From positions 62,001 to 126,000 of the forward strand of contig NZ_CAXBBQ010000010.1 in NCBI RefSeq assembly GCF_963974575.1: a stretch of DNA of 64,000 nucleotides, written 5' to 3'. The translations under genes were made by a program, and so were the position numbers. Under the pieces are notes generated by a model. That model searched no databases and had not been told where the DNA came from. It saw only the letters and a program-made list of their open reading frames with translations. Shown here piece after piece: positions 52,315 through 60,704 of this stretch (position 1 is the stretch's first letter; each line of letters starts with the position of its first letter). This DNA is from Sphingosinicella sp963974575. Lineage in GTDB: Bacteria; Pseudomonadota; Alphaproteobacteria; Sphingomonadales; Sphingomonadaceae.

Positions 52315-53193
52315 CTATTGCGCAAAACGTGAGGGTCTGCCGAGGCAGTAGAGCGCGCGGCCGTTCATGTTGAGCTGGAGGTGCGGCAACAGGCGCTGGC
52401 CACGGCTCCTGTTCCCCGGATCGGAACAGAACGGCCCCCGGCTATCGTCGCCGCCCGAGAGCGCAGCCTCGTCCGCATAGCCGGAAAGCGTATGCAGCGT
52501 GGGCGTCAGCGCAATCGAAACAAGGCCGCCGAAACCGTCGCTGCCGCTCAGGCTGCCGGGCACGTGCAGGATGCGGTCCTGATCGTAGGGCGGGATCAGG
52601 TGGCCGGTCACGGTGAGCGTGCCTGGCGTGTAAGCGAGCACATAATTCGGCGCCGATCCGCCCGACGCTTCGATCGCATATTGTCCGACGAGGGATTCGC
52701 CTGTCGCGTCCGTAAGCAGCGTCACACCACTCACCACCGAGGCGTCGTCGCCATCGGCGAGGCCGATCAGGTGATAGGTGAGGGCCGGATTGGGCAGGAA
52801 GCGCGCGCGAGACTGGTCGTCGACAACCACCGTCAACGCCTTCGCGGAAACGTCCGTCGTGAGGCCGTCGAGCAAGCCATCGTCCAGAGCGAGGTCGTAA
52901 TTGCCCGCATCTTCGCCCGACAGCGAAACCCCGCCCACGGTCACGCTCTTGCCGGTTCCGGCGTTGCGATCGGCGGCCAGCGCCTCGTTGGCGGTTTTTC
53001 GGCCATTCGGCCTGATTGCGGACCCTGTGCCGTCCGACCGGAAATTATGCAATCGTACAATTGTCGCAGATCGGCTTTCCGGGCGGGGGGTCGGGTCCGG
53101 GTTGTGAATTCGGTGTCTCTCATCGGGCGAACAGATGAAGATGTGCATGGGCGCTTTATAGCATTGCTTGCATTGCCCTGTGAATCCTCTCAA
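52315..53193 (-). pseudogene. Remnant of a YDG/MBG-repeat adhesin (C-terminal fragment)
   Basis: From about 52983 down to the stop at 52315 the frame encodes typical YDG/MBG repeat sequence of large filamentous-haemagglutinin-like exoproteins: AGTGKSVTVGGVSLSGEDAGNYDLAL, AKALTVVVDDQSR, NPALTYHLIGLADGDDASVVSG and APNYVLAYTPGTLTVTG. The segment between 52983 and the nominal start at 53193 has no such pattern, no signal peptide and no good ribosome-binding site, so the 5' end of a once very long gene appears lost. The tail after the last repeat (PYDQDRILHVPG) may be its original C terminus. No two-partner transporter is nearby. The whole 52240-53225 interval holds nothing else I can identify. 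Confidence 0.65.
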
Positions 53194-53225
53194 ATTCCGG
53201 GCAATTCCGGGGAGGTTTCGCCCAT

Positions 53226-56200
53226 ATGGACGGGCTGGTTCTGTTCGCGATCGCCGCGGCCTACGTGTCCGCGTTGTTCGCGCTCGCCTACTGGGCGGAA
53301 AACCGGCGCGGCCGCTGGCTGAAGCCGCGCTACCGGATTCCGGCCTACACGCTCGCGCTCGCGGTTTATTGCACGAGCTGGACGTTCTACGGCGCGGTCG
53401 GCAGCGCGGTGGCGGACGGCTGGCTGTATCTGCCGATCTATCTCGGGCCGATCCTCATCTATCTGTTCGGCCGGCGTTTCCTGGAACGTCTCGTCGAAAC
53501 CGTCCAGCGCGAGGGCGCCACCTCGATCGCCGATTTCATCGGCTCGCGTTTCGGCAAGAGCCGTACGGTCGCGGCGCTGGTCACGCTGCTCGCGCTGCTC
53601 GGCACGATCCCCTATCTCGCGTTGCAGCTGCGCTCCGTCGGCACCAGTTTCGCCGAGTTCACCGGCACCGGCAGTCCCGGCCTCGTCATGGGATTTACCG
53701 CTGCGATGCTGGCGCTGTTCGCGATGTTGTTCGGCACGCGGCGTTACGAGGCGGCGGGCCGCAACGACGGCGTTCTCTTCGCCGTCGGCGTTGAATCGCT
53801 CGTGAAGCTCACCGCGCTCGTCGCGGCGGGCGTGTTCGCGGGGGTGATGTTTATGGGCCTCGAAGCCCCGGTCCGCGCGTCCGGCCTCGCAGCGCTCGGC
53901 GAGAACTTCGCGCCCGCCGGAATCGGCATCGAATTCCTTGTCGTCACGCTGCTGTCGATGGCCGCGATCGTCTGTCTGCCGCGCCAGTTCTACATCGGCG
54001 TGATTGAGGCTGCGTCCGTTCAGGATGTCCGCCGCTCGCGCCTGCCGTTTGTCGCCTATCTCGTCGTCACGTCGCTTGTCGTCATCCCGATCGCCCTTGC
54101 CGCGACCGCGCTCGTTCCGGCGGGCACCAGCGCGGATTTGCTCTTGCTCGACATGCCGCTCGCCGCAGGGGCGGATGCGCTCGCCATCCTCGTCTTCATC
54201 GGCGGCTTCTCGGCGGCAACGGGCATGGCGATCGTCGAATCCGTCGCGCTCTCCACGATGGTCTCAAACGATCTCATCGCGCCGCTTCTGCTGCGCAGTC
54301 CGCGCTGGGCGAACGATGCCAATCTCGGCCGCGTGATGCTCACGATCCGGCGCATCGTCATCGCCTCGGTGATGGCGGGCGCGCTTGCCTACACGCAGAT
54401 CATTCCGGCGGGCGAGCGGCTCGCCGCGATCGGCCTTATCGCGTTCGCGGCGATGGCGCAGTTCGCGCCAAGCCTCGTGCTCGCCGTCAGCCGCGCCGGG
54501 CGCGATGCGACGGCGGCGAAGGCGGGGCTTTCGACCGGCCTTGTGCTCTGGGTCTACACGCTTTTCATCCCCGCCGTCGTCGGCGCCGAAGGCATCGCGC
54601 CGCTCGCCGGAACGCTCGCCGATCCCAACGCGCTGCTCGGCATCGAAGGGCTCAGCCCGCTCGTCCACGGCACGCTCTGGAGCCTCGGGCTCAATATCGC
54701 GGTTCATGCGATCGTGGCGGCGCGGCGTATCCGTTCGGCGCGCGTGTCGTTCGATTTCGGGGATGGCGTGGCGCGCGTGTCCGATCTCGCGGGGCTCGCC
54801 AATCTCGTGGAGCGCTTCGTGGGCACCGAGCGCACGGCGGCTGCGTTCGGCGACGCGCCCGCAGGTGTTCCGGTCGGGCGTGCGTCCGCGCAGATGGCCG
54901 AGCGCATGATCGCGGGCGTCGTCGGCGCCCCGTCCGCGCGCGCGCTTGTCGCCTCGGCGCTTTCGGGATCGACGTTCACCGCAAGCGACGTTGCGCTGAT
55001 GCTCGATGAAAGCAGCGGCAGCCTGCAATTCTCGAAAGATCTGCTCGCCGCCACGCTCGAACATATCGATCCGGGTGTCAGCGTGATCGACAGCGATCTC
55101 AATCTCGTGGCGTGGAACAGCCGCTATCTCGACCTGTTCGAGTATCCGCCCGGCATGGTGCGTGTGGGGGCGCCGGTCGCCGAGCTCATTCGCCACAATG
55201 CGCTGCGCGGCGAATGTGGCCCCGGGGAGGTCGACGATCATGTGCAACGCCGCCTCGATCACATGCAGCGCGGCAGCCGCCACAGTTTCGAACGCGTTCG
55301 CCCCGATGGCCGCGTCATAAAGACCGTCGGTGGCCCGATGCCGCGCGGCGGCTACGTGATGTGCTTCACCGATATCACGGCAGAGGCCGAGGCGCGCACC
55401 GCGCTCGAACAGTCGCGCGCTGAACTTGAAATCCGTGTCGAACAGCGCACTGCAGAGCTTTCGCAGGCCAATGTCGCGCTTGCGCAGGCAACGCGCGAGA
55501 AGACGCGTTTCCTTGCCGCCGCAAGCCACGATCTGCTGCAACCGCTGCACGCCGCCCGGCTGTTCGCCGCCGCGCTCGACCGCGAGGTGAGCGGCGGCAG
55601 CCATGTGCTCGTCGATCGCATCGACCAGTCGATCGATGCCGCCGAGCAGCTTCTGCGCACGCTGCTCGACATCTCGAAGCTGGATGCAGGCGGCTTTATC
55701 CCGACGATCACAAGCTTCCCCTTGAAACCGCTCCTCCTGGAAGTCGCTGAGACCTTCCACCCGATGGCAGCCGAAAAAGGCCTGACGCTCCGTATCGGTG
55801 GTATCGATGCGACGCTCGAAACAGACCGTACGCTGCTCCGCTCGATCGTCCAGAATCTCCTCTCGAACGCCATCCGCTATACAGCCCACGGCGGCATCGT
55901 CGTCGGCGCCCGGCGGCGCGGCGGCCGGGCCCGCATCGATGTCGTCGATACCGGCGCAGGCATTCCCGAAGACAAGCAGGATCTGATCTTCCGCGAATTC
56001 GAGCGCCTCGGCACGGGTGGTGAGGCGGGCGTCGGGCTCGGCCTCGCCATCGTCGATCGCGCCGCCCGCCATCTCGGTGCGAAGGTCGATCTTGCATCGG
56101 TGCAGGGCAGGGGCAGTCGCTTCAGCGTCACCTTCGACCTCGCGGACGCGGAGCCGCCGCTGCGTGAGGATGACAAGGCCGTTTCGGTGATAGACGCGGC

Positions 56201-56567
56201 GCCGCTGCATCTCCTCGTCGTTGATGACGATCTTGCTGTCTGCGAGGCGATGACCGTGCTCGGCACCAGCCGGGGCCACCGTGTCACGACCGCGAACGAT
56301 CCCGAGGCTGCGCTTGCACAGGAAGGCCCGTTCGATGTTGCGCTCGTCGATTTCCAGCTCGGTGCCGACATGGACGGTATCGATCTGATCGCCCAGCTGC
56401 GCGCGCGCCATCCCGGCCTCCGCGCCGCGCTCGTCACGGCGGACCGCAGCCCCGAAACGCCGCGCCGCGCCGCCGCGCTCGGCATTTCCGTGCTCGCAAA
56501 GCCGCTTGCGGCGACGACGCTCGATGCGTGGCTTGCGGGCGCGGCGGAAGAAACCCGCGCCGCCTGA
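53226..56567 (+). CDS. crbS: SSS-domain hybrid histidine kinase, CrbS-like (acetate switch sensor)
   Basis: A 1113-residue membrane sensor. Residues 1-500 are a sodium:solute symporter (SSS/PutP-like) domain with about thirteen helices (AVYCTSWTFYGAVGSA, EGATSIADFIGSRFGKSR). A PAS-like region follows (about 595-715, DPGVSVIDSDLNLVAWNSRYLDLFEYP), a coiled coil, the HisKA box with His768 (AASHDLLQPLHAARLF), HATPase (NLLSNAIRYT, DTGAGIPEDKQDLIFREFERLG) and a C-terminal receiver with Asp1042 (VALVDFQLG). This layout is that of CrbS/MxtR kinases, which control acs. The NarL regulator lies next door and acs follows. GGGGAGG precedes ATG 53226. Confidence 0.88.
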   Translation: MDGLVLFAIAAAYVSALFALAYWAENRRGRWLKPRYRIPAYTLALAVYCTSWTFYGAVGSAVADGWLYLPIYLGPILIYLFGRRFLERLVETVQREGATSIADFIGSRFGKSRTVAALVTLLALLGTIPYLALQLRSVGTSFAEFTGTGSPGLVMGFTAAMLALFAMLFGTRRYEAAGRNDGVLFAVGVESLVKLTALVAAGVFAGVMFMGLEAPVRASGLAALGENFAPAGIGIEFLVVTLLSMAAIVCLPRQFYIGVIEAASVQDVRRSRLPFVAYLVVTSLVVIPIALAATALVPAGTSADLLLLDMPLAAGADALAILVFIGGFSAATGMAIVESVALSTMVSNDLIAPLLLRSPRWANDANLGRVMLTIRRIVIASVMAGALAYTQIIPAGERLAAIGLIAFAAMAQFAPSLVLAVSRAGRDATAAKAGLSTGLVLWVYTLFIPAVVGAEGIAPLAGTLADPNALLGIEGLSPLVHGTLWSLGLNIAVHAIVAARRIRSARVSFDFGDGVARVSDLAGLANLVERFVGTERTAAAFGDAPAGVPVGRASAQMAERMIAGVVGAPSARALVASALSGSTFTASDVALMLDESSGSLQFSKDLLAATLEHIDPGVSVIDSDLNLVAWNSRYLDLFEYPPGMVRVGAPVAELIRHNALRGECGPGEVDDHVQRRLDHMQRGSRHSFERVRPDGRVIKTVGGPMPRGGYVMCFTDITAEAEARTALEQSRAELEIRVEQRTAELSQANVALAQATREKTRFLAAASHDLLQPLHAARLFAAALDREVSGGSHVLVDRIDQSIDAAEQLLRTLLDISKLDAGGFIPTITSFPLKPLLLEVAETFHPMAAEKGLTLRIGGIDATLETDRTLLRSIVQNLLSNAIRYTAHGGIVVGARRRGGRARIDVVDTGAGIPEDKQDLIFREFERLGTGGEAGVGLGLAIVDRAARHLGAKVDLASVQGRGSRFSVTFDLADAEPPLREDDKAVSVIDAAPLHLLVVDDDLAVCEAMTVLGTSRGHRVTTANDPEAALAQEGPFDVALVDFQLGADMDGIDLIAQLRARHPGLRAALVTADRSPETPRRAAALGISVLAKPLAATTLDAWLAGAAEETRAA

Positions 56568-57194
56568 TCAGTGTTTGATACCGATACCAAGCGCGCGTGC
56601 CGCAAGCGCCGCCTGCGTGCGGTTGCCGACGTCGAGCTTGCGCAGGATCACGGTCATGTGCGCCTTCACGGTTGCCTCGGTAATGCCGAGGTCGAAGGCG
56701 ATCTGCTTGTTGAGCCGTCCGTCGAGAACGCCGAGAAGCACACGAAGCTGGGTCGGCGTCAGTGCCGCGACACGCGCTGCGACATCGTCGAGTTCGCCGC
56801 TCGCGGGCGCGGCGATGGTTTCCCCGGCAAGCGCGTTCGCAATGGCCTTTTCGATCGTGCCGAGGTCACTTTCCTTGCTGACGAAACCCACGGCGCCGAA
56901 GCGCCGCGCCTCCGCCGCCGCGGTCGAAGCTTCCGCGCTTGAGACCACGAGGATCGGCACGCCCGGCCGCTCGGCATGGAGCAGCGCAACACCTGAATAG
57001 CCGGTCGCGCCCGGCATGTTGAGATCAAGCAGGATGAGCGCGATGTCCGCGTTCGCCTCCGCCGCGCGCGACGCCGTGTCGAGCGTTCCCGCCTCGATGA
57101 TGCGCGCGGCTGGGCGGACGCGGGTGGCAGCGAGCGAGAGCGCCTGTCGAAACAGGGGGTGGTCGTCCGCGATCAGGATGCTCTCGCCTGCCAT
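56568..57194 (-). CDS. crbR: NarL/LuxR-type response regulator, CrbR-like
   Basis: A 208-residue response regulator. The receiver (residues 1-120) has the acidic pair IADDHPLF, phosphoacceptor Asp57 in LILLDLNMPG, and a conserved Lys in FVSKESD. The C-terminal LuxR HTH is LTPTQLRVLLGVLDGRLNKQIAFDLGITEATVKAHMTVILRKLDVGNRTQAAL. CrbR/ErdR proteins of this type activate acs in gammaproteobacteria. Its gene starts six bases after acs on the same strand, so acs and crbR are one operon, and its stop abuts that of crbS on the other strand. Confidence 0.87.
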   Translation of the reverse strand: MAGESILIADDHPLFRQALSLAATRVRPAARIIEAGTLDTASRAAEANADIALILLDLNMPGATGYSGVALLHAERPGVPILVVSSAEASTAAAEARRFGAVGFVSKESDLGTIEKAIANALAGETIAAPASGELDDVAARVAALTPTQLRVLLGVLDGRLNKQIAFDLGITEATVKAHMTVILRKLDVGNRTQAALAARALGIGIKH

Positions 57195-57200
57195 GCAGGT

Positions 57201-59162
57201 TCAACTCTGGCGATTGCCGACGAGGTTCGCAACCACCGAAGGATCGGCGAGCGTCGAGGTGTCGCCAAGGTTGGAGACGTCGCCTTCGGCAATTTTGCGC
57301 AGGATGCGCCGCATGATCTTGCCCGATCGCGTCTTGGGGAGGCCAGCCGCGAACTGGATGGCGTCCGGAGTCGCGATGGGGCCGATCTCGCGGCGCACCC
57401 ATTGCACGAGTTCACGGCGCAGGGCATCGTCACCGGTCTCGTTGGCGTTCAGGGTCACGTAGGCATAGATGCCCTGGCCCTTGAGGTCGTGCGGCATCCC
57501 GACGACGGCCGCTTCCGCGACCTTCGCGTGCGCGACAAGTGCGCTTTCGATTTCGGCGGTGCCCATACGATGCCCGGACACGTTGATCACGTCGTCGACG
57601 CGACCCGTGATCCAGTAATAGCCGTCGCCGTCGCGGCGGCAGCCGTCGCCGGTGAAATACTTGCCCGCGTAGGTCGTGAAATAGGTCTGGAAGAAGCGCT
57701 CGTGGTCGCCCCAGATCGTGCGTGCCTGTCCCGGCCAGCTATCAGTGATGACAAGATTGCCCTCGGCGGCGCCTTCCAGCACCACGCCCTCTGCATCCAC
57801 GAGTTCCGGCTTCACGCCGAACAGCGGTTTCGTCGCACTGCCGGGTTTCAGATCGGTTGCGCCCGGCATCGGTGAAATCATCGCGCCGCCGGTTTCCGTC
57901 TGCCACCACGTATCGACGATCGGGCAGCGGCCTTCGCCGACGACACGGTGATACCATTCCCACGCCTCCGGGTTGATCGGCTCGCCCACGCTGCCGAGCA
58001 GGCGCAGAGACTTGCGGCTCGTCCGCGTCACCCAGTCGTCGCCCTCGCGCATCAGCGCGCGGAGCGCCGTCGGCGCGGCGTAGAAGATCTCCACCTGGTA
58101 TTTGTCGATGATGTTCCAGAAGCGGCTGAAGTCCGGGTAGTTCGGAACGCCTTCGTACATCAATGTCGTCGCGCCGTTCGCGAGCGCGCCGTAGACGACA
58201 TAGGTGTGGCCCGTCACCCAGCCCACGTCCGCCGCGCACCAGAAGACTTCGCCGGGGCGATAGTCGAACACGTACTGATGCGTCATCGATGCCCACACGA
58301 GATAGCCGCCGGTGGTGTGCAGCACGCCCTTGGGCTTTCCGGTGGAGCCGGACGTATAGAGGATGAACAGCGGGTCTTCGGCGTTCATCGCCTCGGCCGC
58401 ACAGTCCGGCGTGGCGGCGGCAACGGCATCGTGATACCAGATGTCGCGGCCGTCCTTCATCGCGATGTCCGCGCCGGTGCGGCGCACCACGATCACCGTT
58501 TCAACGCTCGTGCAGTGCGTCAGCGCTTCGTCGACATTGGCCTTCAGCGGCACCCGCTTGCCGCCCCGCAGGCCTTCGTCGGCGGTGATGACGAGCTGGG
58601 AATCGCAGTCGGTGATGCGCCCGGCGAGGCTGTCGGGCGAAAAGCCGCCGAACACCACCGAATGGATCGCGCCGATGCGCGCGCAGGCGAGCATGGCGGC
58701 TGCGGCTTCCGGGATCATCGGCAGATAGATCGTTACGCGGTCGCCCTTGCGGATACCGTTCGCCTTCATCGCGTTCGCCAACCGGCACACTTCGTCGTGC
58801 AGCTCGCGATAGCTGATGATGCGGCTGTCGTCGGGGGCGTCGCCTTCCCAGATAATGGCGATCGCGTCGGGGCGCTCAGCCATGTGGCGATCGATGCAGT
58901 TGGCGGAGACGTTGAGCGCGCCGTCCTCGAACCACTTGATGCCGAAGTCGGCCTCGTTGAATGACGTGTTCTTCACTGCTGTGAACGGCGTCATCCAGTC
59001 CAGCCGCTGCGCCTCGCGTTTCCAGAAAGCGTCGGGATCGCGCGCCGCTTCCGCATAAAAGGCGTCATAGATGTCCGGCTTGATCATGGCGCGCGCGCGC
59101 CATTCGGCCGGCACGGGGTATGTCGCGGATGCGCCGGTTGCGGATGCGGCAAGACTGGCCAT
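57201..59162 (-). CDS. acs: Acetyl-CoA synthetase
   Basis: A 653-residue AMP-forming acetate:CoA ligase, the usual Acs length. Adenylate-forming motifs are YTSGSTGKPKGVLHTTGGYL, WCAADVGWVTGHTYVVYG, VDTWWQTETGGAM and FTGDGCRRDGDGYYWITGRVDDVINVSGHRMGTAEIESAL, and the catalytic, regulatable Lys615 is in KTRSGKIMRR. ATG 59162 follows GGGAGGAA; the longer frame to 59306 crosses the divergent control region. It converts acetate to acetyl-CoA. Co-transcribed with crbR and facing a porin gene, it is the core of the acetate-use locus. Confidence 0.95.
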   Translation of the reverse strand: MASLAASATGASATYPVPAEWRARAMIKPDIYDAFYAEAARDPDAFWKREAQRLDWMTPFTAVKNTSFNEADFGIKWFEDGALNVSANCIDRHMAERPDAIAIIWEGDAPDDSRIISYRELHDEVCRLANAMKANGIRKGDRVTIYLPMIPEAAAAMLACARIGAIHSVVFGGFSPDSLAGRITDCDSQLVITADEGLRGGKRVPLKANVDEALTHCTSVETVIVVRRTGADIAMKDGRDIWYHDAVAAATPDCAAEAMNAEDPLFILYTSGSTGKPKGVLHTTGGYLVWASMTHQYVFDYRPGEVFWCAADVGWVTGHTYVVYGALANGATTLMYEGVPNYPDFSRFWNIIDKYQVEIFYAAPTALRALMREGDDWVTRTSRKSLRLLGSVGEPINPEAWEWYHRVVGEGRCPIVDTWWQTETGGAMISPMPGATDLKPGSATKPLFGVKPELVDAEGVVLEGAAEGNLVITDSWPGQARTIWGDHERFFQTYFTTYAGKYFTGDGCRRDGDGYYWITGRVDDVINVSGHRMGTAEIESALVAHAKVAEAAVVGMPHDLKGQGIYAYVTLNANETGDDALRRELVQWVRREIGPIATPDAIQFAAGLPKTRSGKIMRRILRKIAEGDVSNLGDTSTLADPSVVANLVGNRQS

Positions 59163-59225
59163 GATGATTTCCTCCCATTCTGTTTGGGGCAGCACATAGG
59201 GCAGGGGCACCCCGCCGCGCATCCT

Positions 59226-59259
59226 CGACCATGGTCGTAGCCGCATTCGACCATCGTCG
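59226..59259. promoter_or_regulatory. Twin palindromes in the acs/porin divergent region
   Basis: Two copies of CGACCATSGTCG lie at 59226-59237 (perfect palindrome, centre AT) and 59248-59259 (one centre change). Their starts are 22 bases apart, about two helical turns, so two dimers would sit on the same DNA face. They lie 64 bases before acs and 87 bases before the porin start. They are good candidates for the CrbR-like regulator or another activator of both genes. Confidence 0.55.
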
Positions 59260-59345
59260 GGGTGTTCCTGCTGCCCGGCCAGCGCGATGCTCAGCAGCGT
59301 CGGCACAGTCCTGTCAGGGGATCGGCCGCCACTGGGAGGATTGCC

Positions 59346-60686
59346 ATGACCACGCGTTCGCGGCCCGGCCTGTGCGCCGGCGTTGCCCTGATCGCCCTCG
59401 TCGCCGGGCCGGCCTTCGCCGAAACCCCCGACATTGAAGCGCGCATGAGCGCGATCGAGAGCCGCATGGCGGCGCTCACCGGCGAACTTGAAGCCACCCG
59501 CGCGGAAAACGCCTCGCTCCGTAGCGAGCTCGCCGAAACCCGCGCCAAGGCATCGCCGTCACCTGCGGACGGTTTCAAGGTCGGCGGCACCACCATCAAG
59601 ATCGGCGGCTTCCTCAAAACCGTCGCGACGTTCAGTCGCTGGGACGATGGCGACGTCGCGGGGAATTCGCTCGGCCGCGATTTCTATCTGCCGCAGGCGA
59701 TCCCCGTGGGCGGCACGCGTGAATCCACCGACAGCGATTTCTCCGCGAAGCAGACGCGCCTGTGGCTGAACCTCTCGACCGACGTCTCCGGCCACACGCT
59801 GAAGGGCTATCTCGAAACCGATTTCCAGACCTCTCCCGGCACGCAGGGGTCGGAGCGCACGACAAACGGCTACAACCTCGCGCTGCGCCGCGCCTGGGTC
59901 CAGTTCGACAATCTCCTCGTCGGCCAGGACTGGTCGACCTTCCAGTATGTCGGCGCACTCCCGGAGAGCACGGATTTCGTCGGCCCCACCGAAGGCACCG
60001 TCTTCGTCCGCCAGCCGCTCGTCCGCTACACGGCGAAGTTGACACCTGCCCTGGCGCTCAGCGTCTCCGCCGAAAACGCCGAGTCCGCGACTATTTCGTC
60101 TACTTCCCCCACCCTTACGGAAAACGACGACGATCGCCTCCCCGACTTCGCGGCACGCCTCACCTACACCGCCCCCTTCGGCGAACTCTCTCTCGCCGGA
60201 CTGTTCCGCCAACTGTCGGTCGATAACGGCACCGTCTCCGACAAGGCCGCCGCCTGGGGCATCAGCGCCGCTGGCAAGATCATGTTCGGGCCGGAAAAGC
60301 GCCACGACCTACGCTTCATGGCAACCTACGGAGACGGCATCGGCCGCTACGTCGGCCTGAACTTCGCCCCCGACGCGGTGTACGACAGCCTGACGGGGAG
60401 CGAGCTGGAAACGGTGAAGACCTTCGCGGCGCTCGCTGCCCTGAAGCTCGGCTGGACCCCAACGCTGCGCTCCACCTTCATGGCCGGCTACCAGAACGCC
60501 AGCTATCCTTCGCCGGCGCCGCTCACGGCGAACGACAAGGCGTGGAGCCTTGCCGCAAACCTGTTCTGGTCGCCGGTGAAGGCGCTCGATCTCGGCGTCG
60601 AATACCGCCACGGCGAACGCGAGTTGCTGAACGGACTTGCAGGACAGCTCAATCGTCTGGAATTTGCAGCCAAATATAATTTCTGA
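59346..60686 (+). CDS. DcaP-like outer-membrane porin
   Basis: A 446-residue porin with a signal peptide (MTTRSRPGLCAGVALIALVAGPAFAE). A coiled-coil segment at about 30-75 (IEARMSAIESRMAALTGELEATRAENASLRSELAETRAK) precedes a beta-barrel (KIGGFLKTVATFSRWDD to EFAAKYNF) with the C-terminal Phe. This plan is that of DcaP trimeric porins, which pass small carboxylates. ATG 59346 follows GGGAGG; an upstream frame from 59262 crosses the palindrome region. It is divergent from acs and followed by an MHS carrier after 18 bases, suggesting joint uptake of a short organic acid. Confidence 0.85.
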   Translation: MTTRSRPGLCAGVALIALVAGPAFAETPDIEARMSAIESRMAALTGELEATRAENASLRSELAETRAKASPSPADGFKVGGTTIKIGGFLKTVATFSRWDDGDVAGNSLGRDFYLPQAIPVGGTRESTDSDFSAKQTRLWLNLSTDVSGHTLKGYLETDFQTSPGTQGSERTTNGYNLALRRAWVQFDNLLVGQDWSTFQYVGALPESTDFVGPTEGTVFVRQPLVRYTAKLTPALALSVSAENAESATISSTSPTLTENDDDRLPDFAARLTYTAPFGELSLAGLFRQLSVDNGTVSDKAAAWGISAAGKIMFGPEKRHDLRFMATYGDGIGRYVGLNFAPDAVYDSLTGSELETVKTFAALAALKLGWTPTLRSTFMAGYQNASYPSPAPLTANDKAWSLAANLFWSPVKALDLGVEYRHGERELLNGLAGQLNRLEFAAKYNF

Positions 60687-60704
60687 GGGAGAGGGAACAG
60701 GGAC

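Noticed and set aside
54264..56411. 715-residue minus-strand frame opposite the SSS-hybrid kinase
   Set aside because: Shadow frame; the plus-strand kinase has every expected motif.
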